From the NCBI GenBank assembly GCA_963989385.1, contig OZ022502.1, forward strand, positions 55,545,454 through 55,609,453: a stretch of DNA of 64,000 bases, given 5' to 3'. This document shows, one piece after another, positions 1 through 9,884 of this stretch. A program made the position numbers and the translations under genes. Source of the stretch: Ctena decussata (Eukaryota > Mollusca > Bivalvia > Lucinida > Lucinidae). Position 1 is the first letter of the stretch. Every line of letters starts with the position of its first letter. The notes beneath the pieces were generated by a model. It did no database searches and was not told the origin of the DNA. It saw only the letters and a program-made list of their open reading frames with translations.

Positions 1-780
1 TGCCGATCCCGTATGTGCAATAGGTACGCTTATTTGCGTTCTTCTAGGGTAGAGTCGGGTAGCTTCAGACAGCGGGTAAATTTGGACATACCATTGCAAA
101 TAGTGAAAATCCAGATGAGAAGGCTCATAATGAGCCATCTCAACAGCATCTTCACTGTTTGCTTAGTTATTTATGTTTTAGTTCCAAATAATTGACATAG
201 AAAGGACAAATGTCACTGTCCGAATTTACCCGACTTGACCCTATACCACTTAATATGGGCGAGACAAATAGTTATGAGACTTCTAATAAGCATGTGACAA
301 GAGCCTTCTTTTTTCTACATTTGGTAATTTATTGGCTGAAGAAATAATACTTCTCGCGAATATTTGGTCTAAGAATAAACAATATGGTGACAACCCAACA
401 AGCAAGTACAAACAAACACAAAGTATTAATATAAACGGTGTAGCAACGTAAATAATTATGTTAAAAATGGATTCTTGCCTTGGGCTAAGCTTAGAGCATG
501 CACAATCTGATCTGAGGCGTCAATGTTTACATATGGTCTGAGGCACTTTTTGCGAGACACTAACTATTTCTCGGATCTACAGCACCCGTTTCCATTGTAT
601 GGCGTCTGTGCCGACGATACACATTCAGAAATAGCCTGTCTGAAACAGGAATTCACCCATAATCGCCAGCAGGCATATTTGGTTTAAACATATTCTATTT
701 CAAATCTAACATTCATGACAGTAACGATATCAGGATTAGAACGAAAGCATTAGCTTATTTAATCCAGGCATATTTTATTG
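1..780. other. No recognised gene (upstream intron of gene 1)
   Basis: I see no coding exon, RNA gene or complete repeat in this stretch. It lies upstream of a phase-1 CCP exon, so it is most likely the 3' part of an intron of gene 1, whose earlier exons are off the left edge. Short open frames here have no family resemblance. Confidence 0.4.
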
Positions 781-857
781 AAACAACTTTGAATCAACGT
801 CGATTCAACGTCGTGACGTTGAATCAATGTTGATTCAATGTTGTTTCAAAGTTGTGT
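781..857. repeat. Small foldback repeat, GTTGAATCAA family
   Basis: This is an imperfect palindrome built from GTTGAATCAAC-type words on either side of a GTCGTGACG centre, with outer arms reading ACAACTTTG and CAAAGTTGT. It resembles the larger foldback at 14585-14675 and the weaker one near 40130. It ends about 100 bases before the acceptor of the CCP exon at 958. The class is probably a MITE remnant. Confidence 0.6.
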
Positions 858-957
858 ACTGACTGGGCGGACAAAAGTCTTGTTTTAAAGGATCAGGTAG
901 AACAGTCCCAATCTGATGAACCAGTGCATGACACTGTCTACACTTATCTAATTTTAG

Positions 958-1131
958 AATGTCCCGCTTTATCTGCTATCAGCCATGGTAATGTTGACAT
1001 GTCTATTGGTCGTCTTGAGGGTTCCATCGTCACTTACGTCTGTGAGAAAGACTATGCTTTGGTTGGAGAAGCAATACGAAAATGCCTGTCAACTGGAAAA
1101 TGGAAGGGTGTTGAACCAGTTTGTGTAATAG
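958..1131 (+). CDS. Gene 1, last CCP (Sushi) exon
   Basis: This exon encodes one complete complement-control-protein domain, an extracellular beta-sandwich module usually used for protein or glycan binding. It has the four family cysteines at exon residues 2, 29, 43 and 56 and the conserved tryptophan at 49 (GKWKG). The N-terminal HGN matches the usual NG turn. The acceptor is ATTTTAG just before 958 and the donor is G|GTATAT after 1131. The exon starts and ends in phase 1 and is 174 bases long, typical for one-exon-per-CCP genes. It lacks the GYEGGG motif seen in the gene 2 exons (it has KDYALVG), so it is a more diverged paralogue. It is followed by a transmembrane exon, making it the membrane-proximal CCP. 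Earlier exons lie off the left edge. Confidence 0.85.
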
Positions 1132-1558
1132 GTATATCAAATTAAATATTATAATACTCATTGTAAAGTGCTTTGCATCTCAAACGGGCCATTTTGCAAA
1201 GAACAAAGTCCCAAATCAAACGCCACAGAAGGTGGCGTCTGCTCAGACAATTCGCAGATTGCATTTACCACAAACAATTGTTAGGAAAAGAAATATACTA
1301 AAAATCAAACGAGACACCTCCTATTTAGGAAATAGACACGTGCAAAAGGTGGTGTGCAAGTGTAGAACTAGGCATTTTTTGGATCCAAACAAGCATGATC
1401 ATAAAATGTGATTTCTCTAGCCAGTTTCAGTTGTACAGTCAAACCTGTCAGAAAGGATCACCCAATAGAACGACAAAAAATGGCCGCTTTAGGCAGGTAA
1501 CCCCTTTTAATTTTGAATATTACTTAGATGTTACTCTTTCTTGTTCTTCTTTTTCCAG
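1132..1558 (+). other. Intron of gene 1 between CCP and TM exons
   Basis: A 427-base intron bounded by GTATAT and TTTTCCAG. I see no gene or complete repeat in it. Open frames spanning it only read through the intron. Confidence 0.6.
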
Positions 1559-1680
1559 CCATATTTCCAGATATTCTATTAGCTATTGGTGCGGTACTGA
1601 TTTTTCTGGTGATTGTTGACATTCTTGGTATACTGTACTGTGTGTACACAAGGTTTATAAAGAAGAAAAAGGATAAAGAT
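1559..1680 (+). CDS. Gene 1, transmembrane exon
   Basis: This exon encodes a single membrane-spanning helix. About 26 hydrophobic residues (from ILLAIGAVLIF onward, residues ~5-31) are followed by YTRF and a lysine-rich stop-transfer stretch, KKKKDKD. The acceptor is TTTTTCCAG and the donor GTAAGT is a near-perfect consensus. The exon enters in phase 1, matching the end of the CCP exon at 1131, and leaves in phase 0, matching the start of the tail exon at 3164. This makes gene 1 a type I membrane protein with CCP domain(s) outside and the basic end in the cytoplasm. No motif in the helix identifies a particular receptor family. Confidence 0.8.
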
Positions 1681-2742
1681 GTAAGTATTTCGAATAATGA
1701 CAACAACTTACTTTGTTGATTATTTAATTTTATGCATAGATTCATGTAAGCAGCCTTTATATTACATCAGCGAGTCTCTTATTAGCTTTCATTTTTATGT
1801 TTGAAACTGGAATTTTAACACATGTTACCAAGGCAACAAATGAGGTCATGTACATGTAAAGGTCGACTCTTTTTTTTTTTTTTTTTTTTTTTTTTCGTCA
1901 GTTTGGTAAGGAGATGATTGTTTTTATAAGAATTTTAAAGTGATATCATGATATCAAGGTTATAGAAACAGCTTCAGTTAAGCTTATGCTTTGGCTTCAC
2001 AAACATCAACATAATGATTATATGTGCAAATGATCTGAATTCTGGGCTAAAACGGTGGTTAAACTAATTAATTTGTTCCTTTTTTTATTTTATTCTTGAC
2101 ACTTTATTCCATAGGTTTCAATATTATGCTGGAAGGACACTAGGAGCTTTCAAATGACGAAAAAAAAAATAACTTCTGAAGCTGCACTGTGATCTTGTCT
2201 TATTTCAAACGCCCTGCTGAACTTGCCAAATAAGCAGGGCCAAATCGAAAATACGGATAAATGCGTTTTTATACGGAAACTAAGAAAACTGGAGAAAGAG
2301 AGAATAATTTACTATCTCTTTCTTTCTTATCTTATTATTAAGAAGATATGCAGAAAAAAAAAACACGAAAAAATGGCCCCGTCGCATGACCCCTTTTCTG
2401 TGACCTCTGACATCTCAAAAAATAAGTGTCATGTTTTGAATAGCTGATCAGGCTATACATGTATCTCTTATCGATTTACTTTCGATTTCAACCATCAAGT
2501 GGAAATAACAGAATTTCTGGTAAAATATTCGACCCGGGATAACAATACTCATAATTACCATTAGGGAATAAAACACGGTTTTATGGTTGCAGATTGTGTT
2601 TTACGGCTCCGCTAACGTGTTGCCGTAAAACGAAATTCGCTACGATAAAACCAACGATTTCTTTCCTCAAACAGCGATTTTGAGTAAGTTATCCGTTAAG
2701 TATATGCAAGTCGGTAAATATCGTCAATCATCGACAAAAAAT
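1681..2742 (+). other. Intron of gene 1 between TM and tail exons (5' part)
   Basis: AT-rich intron sequence carrying a poly-T run of about 27 at 1870-1896. No gene or complete mobile element is recognised. The open frame at 2223-2447 is low-complexity and has no family resemblance. Confidence 0.5.
1870..1896. repeat. Poly-T homopolymer
   Basis: An uninterrupted run of T in the intron. It could be the tail of a decayed retroposon on the minus strand, but nothing recognisable sits beside it. Confidence 0.8.
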
Positions 2743-2818
2743 CGTATTCTGTCGTTGCCAACTTCGTTTAACACTGGCGCGCCGGTGTTAAACGAAGTTT
2801 GCAACGACAGAATATGTT
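2743..2818. repeat. Near-perfect 75-bp palindrome
   Basis: Two arms of about 36 bases (starting ATTCTGTCGTTGC and ending GCAACGACAGAAT) face each other across a GGCGCGCC centre with essentially no loop. Only one or two positions differ between the arms. The stem would be a strong cruciform or hairpin. I see no coding content. Confidence 0.85.
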
Positions 2819-2901
2819 TGTTTGGCGGTTTTTTTTTTTTGACGTTTTAGCGGTAGTTATTGAGTTTTTTTTTATGCCAACCACAATGGGCTTGAAACCT
2901 T

Positions 2902-3129
2902 AAAGCATATGGTCCACCTCCATGATTTTACACCATTTTTAAAATGAGCGACATTTTTTGTGACTTCCTTTTTGCTTCACCGATAGACCTTCCAAAATGG
3001 TCTTAATTCTTAAAGAAAGTTTACTGCTAAAGCAGAAGATTCAACCCTTTAAGACTTGAGTCCATTGAGAAGGGAGGCAAAACTGAAAATAACAGTGTTG
3101 CTTCCCCTGAAAGTGTACCCAGTCACCTT
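2902..3129 (-). mobile_element. MITE, GGGTACAC family, minus copy
   Basis: This copy matches, in inverse orientation, the element at 4483-4702. Shared landmarks are CCACCTCCATG at the left, GGGAGGCAAAACTG in the middle and CTTCCCCTGAAAGTGTACCC at the right. It ends about 34 bases before the coding start of the tail exon, so the 3' end of this intron is partly transposon-derived. Confidence 0.65.
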
Positions 3130-3163
3130 ATTTAAGATGTGATTTCTTTTCGTTTAAATGCAG

Positions 3164-3865
3164 CGGGCGGATGATAAGAAAGACCTGCTTAATGACAGCG
3201 ATACCAATCAAGCACTACCAAATGGTATGCCAGCATTAATGACTTCCGGTCCTGCAAGAGCTTCTTTCAGAAAATATGCAAACGAGGCCGGAGAGGAGAT
3301 AAACAAACATGCAACGCCAGAAGCTCCCGTTCTGCAGCAAGCAAGGTCTACTCTAAATCGGCCCACAAGACTAGAGCCATTCTGGAACGAAGGCAGACAT
3401 GCTGAAAAAGCCGTAGATTCGACAGCATACAGCTCAGAACCTGCTAACTACCCGGATGAGAGCTACCCTTTCGTACCAATAGTCCCTTCACAGCAGCCCC
3501 CAAATAGTTACCAGCACCAAGCTGTGGCTGAACAAACTGAGGTAAAGGAACCATTAAACGATTTGTTTGAAAGCAGTTTACTCGATGAGGATGTCAAAAT
3601 ACAAGTGCCAGCTGGGAAACCAACAAAGTCAGTTCGTGCCGACAAGTCAGTCTCAAACCATCCAAGTCGAGAAGAGAAGAGACCAAATACAAAAATGGAT
3701 GATGCCCCAAGCGTCTTTAAAGGAAGAATGTCTTTGCCGAAGGTGCCGGATGGAGTTGGATTGAATAATGCAGGGGAGAGGCTGTTCTCAGAGGAATCGA
3801 GGAAATATCTGAAGGAAAGTGTTAAAACCTACTCCCCAACTATTGCGAATCAGCCGCCATCTTAA
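3164..3865 (+). CDS. Gene 1, terminal exon: cytoplasmic tail and stop
   Basis: This encodes 233 residues and a TAA stop. The acceptor is TTTAAATGCAG, and the phase-0 entry matches the phase-0 exit of the TM exon, so the junction reads KDKD then RADDKKD. The ATG at 3158 lies in the intron and is not the start. The sequence is polar, proline-rich and charged with no hydrophobic segment or recognisable domain, as expected of a long disordered intracellular tail. Several tyrosines sit in short exposed contexts, including a YPFV stretch around residue 107 that fits the generic Yxx-hydrophobic sorting pattern. That reading is inference. I see no kinase, TIR, death or ITAM/ITIM consensus. A MITE begins two bases after the stop. 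Confidence 0.75.
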   Translation, partial: RADDKKDLLNDSDTNQALPNGMPALMTSGPARASFRKYANEAGEEINKHATPEAPVLQQARSTLNRPTRLEPFWNEGRHAEKAVDSTAYSSEPANYPDESYPFVPIVPSQQPPNSYQHQAVAEQTEVKEPLNDLFESSLLDEDVKIQVPAGKPTKSVRADKSVSNHPSREEKRPNTKMDDAPSVFKGRMSLPKVPDGVGLNNAGERLFSEESRKYLKESVKTYSPTIANQPPS

Positions 3866-3868
3866 ATA

Positions 3869-4083
3869 CAGTCAACTCTCGATATCTCAAACAATGATAT
3901 CTCAAAGTGAACTCTTATATCAAAGAATATACGTTGACACATTTCCTGCTTTTATTTATATTTCAGCACATGTTATCTCAAACTACTGATATCTCAAAGT
4001 AAGTTTTTTGGGACCCAAAAATTCAGTTTGAGATATCAGTAGTTTGGGACGATTTTCAGCTTTGAGATATCGAGAGCTGTTTG
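3869..4083. mobile_element. Tc1/mariner-like MITE, ATATCTCAAA family, copy 1
   Basis: The terminal inverted repeats begin CAGTCAACTCTCGATATC and end in the complement GATATCGAGAG. TA dinucleotides flank both sides (3867-3868 and 4084-4085), the target duplication of Tc1/mariner/pogo elements. It contains several internal GATATCTCAAA words and no coding capacity. It starts two bases after the gene 1 stop codon and so forms the first part of the 3' UTR. Related copies are at 20330-20530 and 40537-40735. Confidence 0.8.
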
Positions 4084-4221
4084 TAACTGGTATTTGAGAA
4101 TGAAAGTATTGCAACCTACACCTATATAGACCTTCAAACTATTAGGCGTATTGCGAGAGCTGATGTATACATAAGTGAATATATATTTTACAAACTATTT
4201 TGAGCACAAACTATATACGCC

Positions 4222-4468
4222 CAGGCCCCGAGGTTATAAAACTTTTTTCGTGCTCAACTCGGCTGAGCATGAAATTTTCTCTGTTGATAAATATGAAAAT
4301 GCCAACTAATGTTGGCATTTTCATATTCATAAGCAGAGGAAATTTCACACTCAGCCAAACTGAGCAAGGAAACAACTGTTCTTATCAGTAATTTGCTATT
4401 TATGAGCTGGTAAAATTTCATGCTCAGCTGAGTTGAGCATGAAAAAAGTTTTATAACCTCGGGGCCTG
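4222..4468. mobile_element. Foldback MITE, CAGGCCCCGAGG family, copy 1
   Basis: The 247-bp unit begins CAGGCCCCGAGGTTATAAAA and ends with its reverse complement. Internal TGAGCATGAAATTT words repeat in both orientations around a central AATGTTGGCATT hairpin. A second copy lies at 42329-42575. The CAGG ends resemble hAT-type termini, but I cannot identify a target-site duplication. Open frames through it are repeat-derived. Confidence 0.85.
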
Positions 4469-4482
4469 TTTTTGCAGTGAAT

Positions 4483-4702
4483 GGTGAATGGGTACACTTC
4501 CAGGGGAAGCAACTGTCATTTTCGCCTCCCTTATCTTTGTAGTCAACACATAAAGAAAAGAGATTGCTCCCCCCAGGGGCAAATTTCTTTCCTTTAAGAG
4601 TCGACCCATTTCTGAAGGGTTTAGTTAATCTGGGAAGCAAACAGTAAGTCACACTTCGTAAAAATGACGGAAAAAGATGGAGGTGTACCCATACACCTTG
4701 AT
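4483..4702 (+). mobile_element. MITE, GGGTACAC family, plus copy
   Basis: It starts near GAATGGGTACACTTCCAGG and ends GGTGTACCCATACACC, giving short terminal inverted repeats. The body is shared with 2902-3129 (inverted) and 51039-51256. It abuts the preceding foldback with only about 15 bases between them. It is non-coding. Confidence 0.75.
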
Positions 4703-5749
4703 TTTTTTTACTGTTTGGAAATTTAACGACGACTCATTATTTCTTCTGCGGTTGTATCGATTCTGGTAAGCGAAGAATATAGTGTATAACAAGGTTTCAT
4801 TGAATTATTATGAACTGACATTTGTTTTCTCTTAAGGTGGAATAGGACAAAACCAAAATTTTCAGTTTTCTAATAAAATTGTACATGATAAATTTTTTTA
4901 ACCTTTTCTGACTCACGAAATGACTTTCTTTTTGGCGTCCAACAAATATTTCTTTTTCTATGACGTCGTGAAAATGTGACGGTCTGACGTTTTTTTACGT
5001 AAAATAAATAGCGCTCAGAAATCCTTATTTTTCAACCCTGTTCTGCTGTCGTTGAAGATACTGATATCAATTTCATATCAGAGTGCGACCCGTCAAGAGA
5101 TCTTCGAAGTTGTGGTAATATTTTCCCCAAGCTCTACGCATTACGTCAGGATTGACGCAAACATGATTTTCCATTTGCTGTTGAAATTTGCCCTTTTCGA
5201 CATAAAATGGTAAATAGAAAAAAAACGTCTCCGAAAAATATACCTCAAATTTTGATATGTTTTAATGATAGGTATTTTTAAGACTTAAAAAAACTAAAAT
5301 TAAAAATTCACCGTGTAAATTTTTCGCAATACTAACTTTTTCAAGTATACCCCCTGTTCAGACAGCGTCGTTGTTTTTAACGTCACATTAACGTTTCTGT
5401 TTACCGGCACACAGTCTTAGTATGAAAGTGTATTCTTGTTCAAGGGAAATGGTCTTTATTCGTAATCTTTGGACGGTGAGCGTGATTAGTTCTAAACAAA
5501 GTAATTATAATAGCTAAATTTAGGAAGAGTAATTATAACTGATGCTAAAACTAATGAATCTGTCCATTTAGTAATTCAATTTAATGATCTTAATAAAAAG
5601 CAGTCTGGCCAAAGTTCACCCTGCAAGCACAATATTGGATATCTAGAAAATGAATAGTAAGGACTGTGAAGGCTAAACGGTATAGGCCTATGACTAAAAG
5701 AGACCATCAACATTTGAGAATGTTGTTTCCAACACATAAATGAACCTGC

Positions 5750-5977
5750 ACGAGAAAACTAGCAAAGTTGCATGTGCGCCCAGCGAAGACTCAGATTAAC
5801 ATGAACATCCGCCAAGTCTGACCAGAGTCTTCGCTGTGCGCTTAAAAGGTAGCTACGGGCCTAAGCTAGCACCATGTGGACAGCGAAGACTCTGACCAGA
5901 CTGGGCAGATGCCCGGGCTGATCTGAGTCTGCGCTGGGCGCATATGCCACTTTGTTGGTTTTGTCATATCGCGGCCC
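5750..5977. mobile_element. GAGCCGCG foldback MITE, copy 1 (degraded)
   Basis: This is a degraded member of the eight-copy family. GTGCGCCCAGCG with CGAAGACTC and its inverse near GCTGGGCGCATATGCC surround a TAGCTACGGG centre. The terminal repeat is poorly preserved. It lies within the core of the TTAA element and was therefore either carried by it or inserted later. Confidence 0.75.
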
Positions 5978-6929
5978 AAATGTTTTCGTCATATGCACGG
6001 AAACAAATGAACAGAACAGAACAATACGAGCATTAAAAAAGGCGACGCCCCGAGGCTATGCATGCATTGCAACAGAGCATGATAAGACTAAGTTTTATTG
6101 TTTTACGTCCACGGTAAACATCTATAGTCATGTGGGGACGGTCAGTTACCCCAACCACACTATTCCTTTGGCTCTTGAGTCGGACACGCTACTTACTGCG
6201 CCACGCGGCCACGGGAGAATAAATGAAGCAGAGGTCGTCATAAAAGAATAACAAAACATGACATACCAAAATGTTACTTATAGTTTATATGTTGTGAAAC
6301 CAATGGGTTATGTTGCGTAAGTTGGTGTAAGCTTTGCCATTGCAAAATGGGTCGATGACTATTCTGTTCTGTTACGAGAACAGACCAGAGATCGCCGACC
6401 CTTTCCGCGACACGGGGCTCTTCTCTTTGAATTGGAGAGGGGACGGACAAACAGACTCGGTGCTAGGATTGTGCAATCATTGCCCTCCTGGGCAACATCA
6501 TTATGAGAATTTGACAAAAAAATACTCTCGCCATCTGGGAAACATCGTTATCATGGTTATAAGAATAGAAACAACAACTGGAATTGGAAACATCGTTACG
6601 AGAATTGAATAGAGAAGAAGTGAAAGAGGAACAATTGTACCTCCCAACAGAACATATCCTTTATTCTCTCAGATCTTAATACATGGCATATGAGGTGTTT
6701 AAGCATAAAGACAAACTATCAATTGAGTCGAAATACATATAATTCTTATAGATAGAAAAAGAAGACAGAGGCCGAGCACAGAGGGTTAGAAACTATATAG
6801 CTACATTTTTTCGAGTATTATAATGTTTCTAAACCTTAGAGTTTCTCCACACCAGTCGCAACCATTGTCAAATTCTGCTTCAAAGCTTGCAAAATCTTAC
6901 ATCCGACGACAGTGCGCAATGTAGGGAGT

Positions 6930-7015
6930 GCCATTGCACACATCATTTCAGTACCATCCTCCCATCGTCCTGATATGACTAAATTACTGTTAAAGGACGT
7001 AAAATCACATGCCAT
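6930..7015 (+). mobile_element. SINE 3'-body fragment
   Basis: It carries the tail of the clam-type tRNA SINE seen complete at 43364: CATTGCACACA, then CCATCGTCCTGATATGAC, then GGACGTAAAATCAC. The tRNA-like head is missing. It is a truncated copy inside the TTAA element core. Confidence 0.6.
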
Positions 7016-8296
7016 TTGGCTGAAAGCTATAGACCATATATAGTAATCTAAGTATGAAACGCTAAACAACAAAATATTTGTCTTTTATGCGGTATATACT
7101 GGAACTTGCAGTCATGCTCGTGTTCAATTTTTAGCTCCATCGAGCAAAGTTCATGATGCACTTATAGGACAAGTAGGTTCCGTCATCCGTCCACACTTGT
7201 AGACCTCCTCTGAATCCACGGCATCGATAACTACCAAATTTCAACTCTAGCCGCCATGGGATCAGGGAGCAAAAACGAATCATATGAATGCGCAAGGTCT
7301 GTGATCCAAGATGGCCACCTTAAAATATAACTTTGTTAAAGCAACAACAAAAAAATCTTCTCCAGTACTCATGAAGCGAATTATGTCGGTATGTTTCAAG
7401 AGGTAGCAAGCGAACTCCTCATTACACGAGTTTGTAATAAACGTATTTGTTTTCAAGTATGACCCCGAACAAGGGCTGCAAAACAGAACAGTAAAGCTGG
7501 CCACTTGAAATAATTTAGATAAAATTAGAGTTCATAAGGAGTTTTTTTTATTTTGCAACAAATAATCAATGTAACAAAAAATCACTATCATGATCTGGTA
7601 TCATAACTATTGCTCCACTTAGTTAAAAATTTGCTTTCCTTCACGCTCACCGTCCCAAGATAACGAATAAAGACCATTTCTCTTGAACAAGAATACACTT
7701 TCATACTAAGACTGTGTGCCGGTAAACAGAAACGTTAATGTGACGTTAAAAACAACGACGCTGTCTGAACAGGGGGTATACTTGAAACAATCAGTATTGC
7801 GAAAAATTTACACGGTGAATTTTTAATTTTAGTTTTTAAAAGTCTTAAAAATACCTATCATTAAAAAATATCAAAATTTGAGGTATATTTTTCGGAGACG
7901 TTTTTTTTTCTATTTACCATTTTGTGTTAAAAAAGGCAAATTTCAACAGCAAATGGAAAATCATGTTTGCGTCAATCCTGACGTAATGTGTAAAGCTTGG
8001 GGGAAAATAATAACACAGCTTCGAAGATCTCTTGACGGGTCGCACTCTGATATGAAATTGATTTCGGTACCTTCAACGACAGCAGAACAGGGTTGAAAAA
8101 AAAGGATAGCTGAGCGCTATCTATTTTGCGTAAAAAAACGTCAGACCGTCACATTTTTACGACGTCATAGAAAAAGAAATATTTTTTGGATGCCAAAAAG
8201 AAAGTCATTTCGTGAGTCAGAAAATACTAAATTTTTTCATTATATACATTTTTATTAGCAAACTTAAAATTTTGGTTTTGTGCTATTCCACCTTAA

Positions 8297-9121
8297 ACAA
8301 TTTGACGTTACACCATGACTTGCGAGACTGTCTGTCCAAAGAGGGCGGATAGAAAATTAGGGATTGCGTGTTGACCACGCTTCATTAAAAGCTGTTACCT
8401 TGACTAATGACGTATACCAATCTGTTATGAAAAAATATATTCTCTGTTTCTGTGTACAATTTAATTACTGTTATTATTCTTAATCCTTTGCTGCTTAAAA
8501 AACGGCCGGATTTTGTTAAAAATCGTTGTTTTTCTTTTGTTATTTTCTGGACCTTTGCGCAAACAACATGTTTGAACTCCTGGACTAGAAATAATTTTGT
8601 TACATGTCTATAAGTGCGTGGCCTATGACGTCATTCTCAACAGGCCAAAGTCTCTCCAGTTTTTATCTCTTGTAGCGGTCCCGGTATGGCGGACGGGTAA
8701 ACACTGTCCCACAATGCAGAGCGGCATGACATCAACGGTGCCATCAGTTTTTGGCGATAAAACAAAAATAGTGCCAACTGCTGTGCGAAGCAGAGTTTGT
8801 GAATCCTTTGCCAAAGCGATTAATCTAAAACGTTTCACTTTATACATCATGTTAAAACTCATTGATTTCCATGTTATAAGTATTTTCCTATTTTCCGGCA
8901 CTTTCGGAAACGTCTCGGCAAAGTTATTATCCATTTGAAACTCCAGATAACAGCTTTAACTATACGGTTGCGTGTTTCATCTGTTTTATATTTATGTTTT
9001 GTTACATAAAAAAAGAACGTAAATATATACGTTGCACATATTACTAATTTAGTTGGTCCTTGTTTATTGGATTCCATAATCTTAGTACGCAACAGTTCAA
9101 TGAAAATTGCTATTTCATGAA
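8297..9121. other. Intergenic, nothing recognised
   Basis: Open frames on both strands overlap at about 8600-8938 but neither resembles a known family nor has splice or start context. Some GACGTCA words occur. I treat this as intergenic sequence. Confidence 0.4.
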
Positions 9122-9485
9122 AGGATGGATGGATGACTTTACGTCCTTTTCAGTGGCGGATCAAGAGGGGGTTCGGGGGGTTCAAACGAACCCCTTCTTG
9201 AGCCTAAATTATTTCATTTCCACCGGGTAATTTCAGCAAAAATTGGTCGAGCTGCGCAAATCGAACCGCCTCAGCTAATTTGAACCCTCTATCCGAAATT
9301 CCTGGACCCGCCCCTGCTTTTTAACAGCATTTCAGTCATATCAGGACGATTGGTGAGTGATATGAAAGGCTGTATGTAATAAAACCCTGTTTACGATTGA
9401 AAAGATTCCCGTCTAGAGCGGGGCTCGACCCCGGGAACGCTAGATCAGCAGACCAGCGCTAAACCTACGGAGCTACCATGGTTCC
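9122..9485 (-). mobile_element. tRNA-derived SINE, minus copy, interrupted
   Basis: Read on the minus strand it has a tRNA-like head (GGTAGCTC, then GATCTAGC, then GGTCGAGCCCC) followed by the common SINE body ending near CGTCCTGATATGACTG. The plus-strand sequence is split at 9151-9316 by a CAG...CTG element. Its source is the same SINE family as 43364. Confidence 0.75.
9151..9316. mobile_element. 166-bp hAT-like MITE nested in a SINE
   Basis: It begins CAGTGGCGGATC and ends GACCCGCCCCTG, imperfect inverted ends of the CAGNGGCGGATCC type common in animal hAT MITEs. A short CTTTT duplication flanks it. Uninterrupted SINE copies (50416-50600, 58568-58757) show the empty site, CGTCCTTTTTAACA or similar. 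Confidence 0.75.
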
Positions 9486-9544
9486 TATCAAAGGAAATAC
9501 CCCCTATCACATAGGTAATTATATAACAGTACTGTAAAACTGCA

Positions 9545-9712
9545 GGGTGAGTGAGTGCTCGGGTTTAACGTTCTACCAGCAACGAGGTCATATGGAGACG
9601 GGACCTCGGTTTAAAGTCTCATCCAAAAGACCGGAGAAGCGGGGGATCGATCTTGCGACCCCTGGATTGGTAGTCCGGAGTGTTATCCACTACATGACAG
9701 CCGCTCCTAAAA
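9545..9712 (-). mobile_element. tRNA-derived SINE of a second family, minus copy
   Basis: On the minus strand it reads TGTAGTGGATAACAC (A-box-like) and later GGTCGCAAGATCGATCC (B-box-like), followed by a body with GGTCTTTTGGATGAGAC. This is the head of a SINE, not a functional tRNA gene: it has extra bases and no clean cloverleaf. Confidence 0.6.
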
Positions 9713-9884
9713 CTGCAGGGAGCACAGGGTATAGTATATATGAGAATAAATGTGTTTAAGGTACATTGCTACATCATCATCGTTTGGCGTCATTTTTACA
9801 ACGGACAGACACTTTAAGGGAGATATTGTTTGCTTTTCTGGTAGAAGTAATTCTTTCCAAAAGGTGTCTACTCTGAAAGAAAAG

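Larger units (their letters stand above)
4836..8292. mobile_element. 3.46-kb element with ~650-bp terminal inverted repeats and TTAA ends
   Basis: The left arm (4836-5488) and right arm (7640-8292) are inverted copies. Both contain GGTGGAATAG at the tip, CGTCAGACCGTCACATTTT-type sequence, AGATCTCTTGACGGGTCGC and ACGGTGAGCGTGA at the inner edge. Both tips are flanked by TTAA (4832-4835, 8293-8296), the target duplication of piggyBac and Kolobok elements, although TTAA is self-complementary and could be part of the tip. The 2.15-kb core shows no recognisable transposase. It contains a degraded GAGCCGCG MITE and a SINE tail, so this is probably a non-autonomous foldback element. Superfamily assignment is inference. 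Confidence 0.8.

Noticed and set aside
8597..8938. Overlapping ~100-codon frames on both strands
   Set aside because: No family signal, splice sites or neighbour support. Overlapping frames on both strands fit chance openness.
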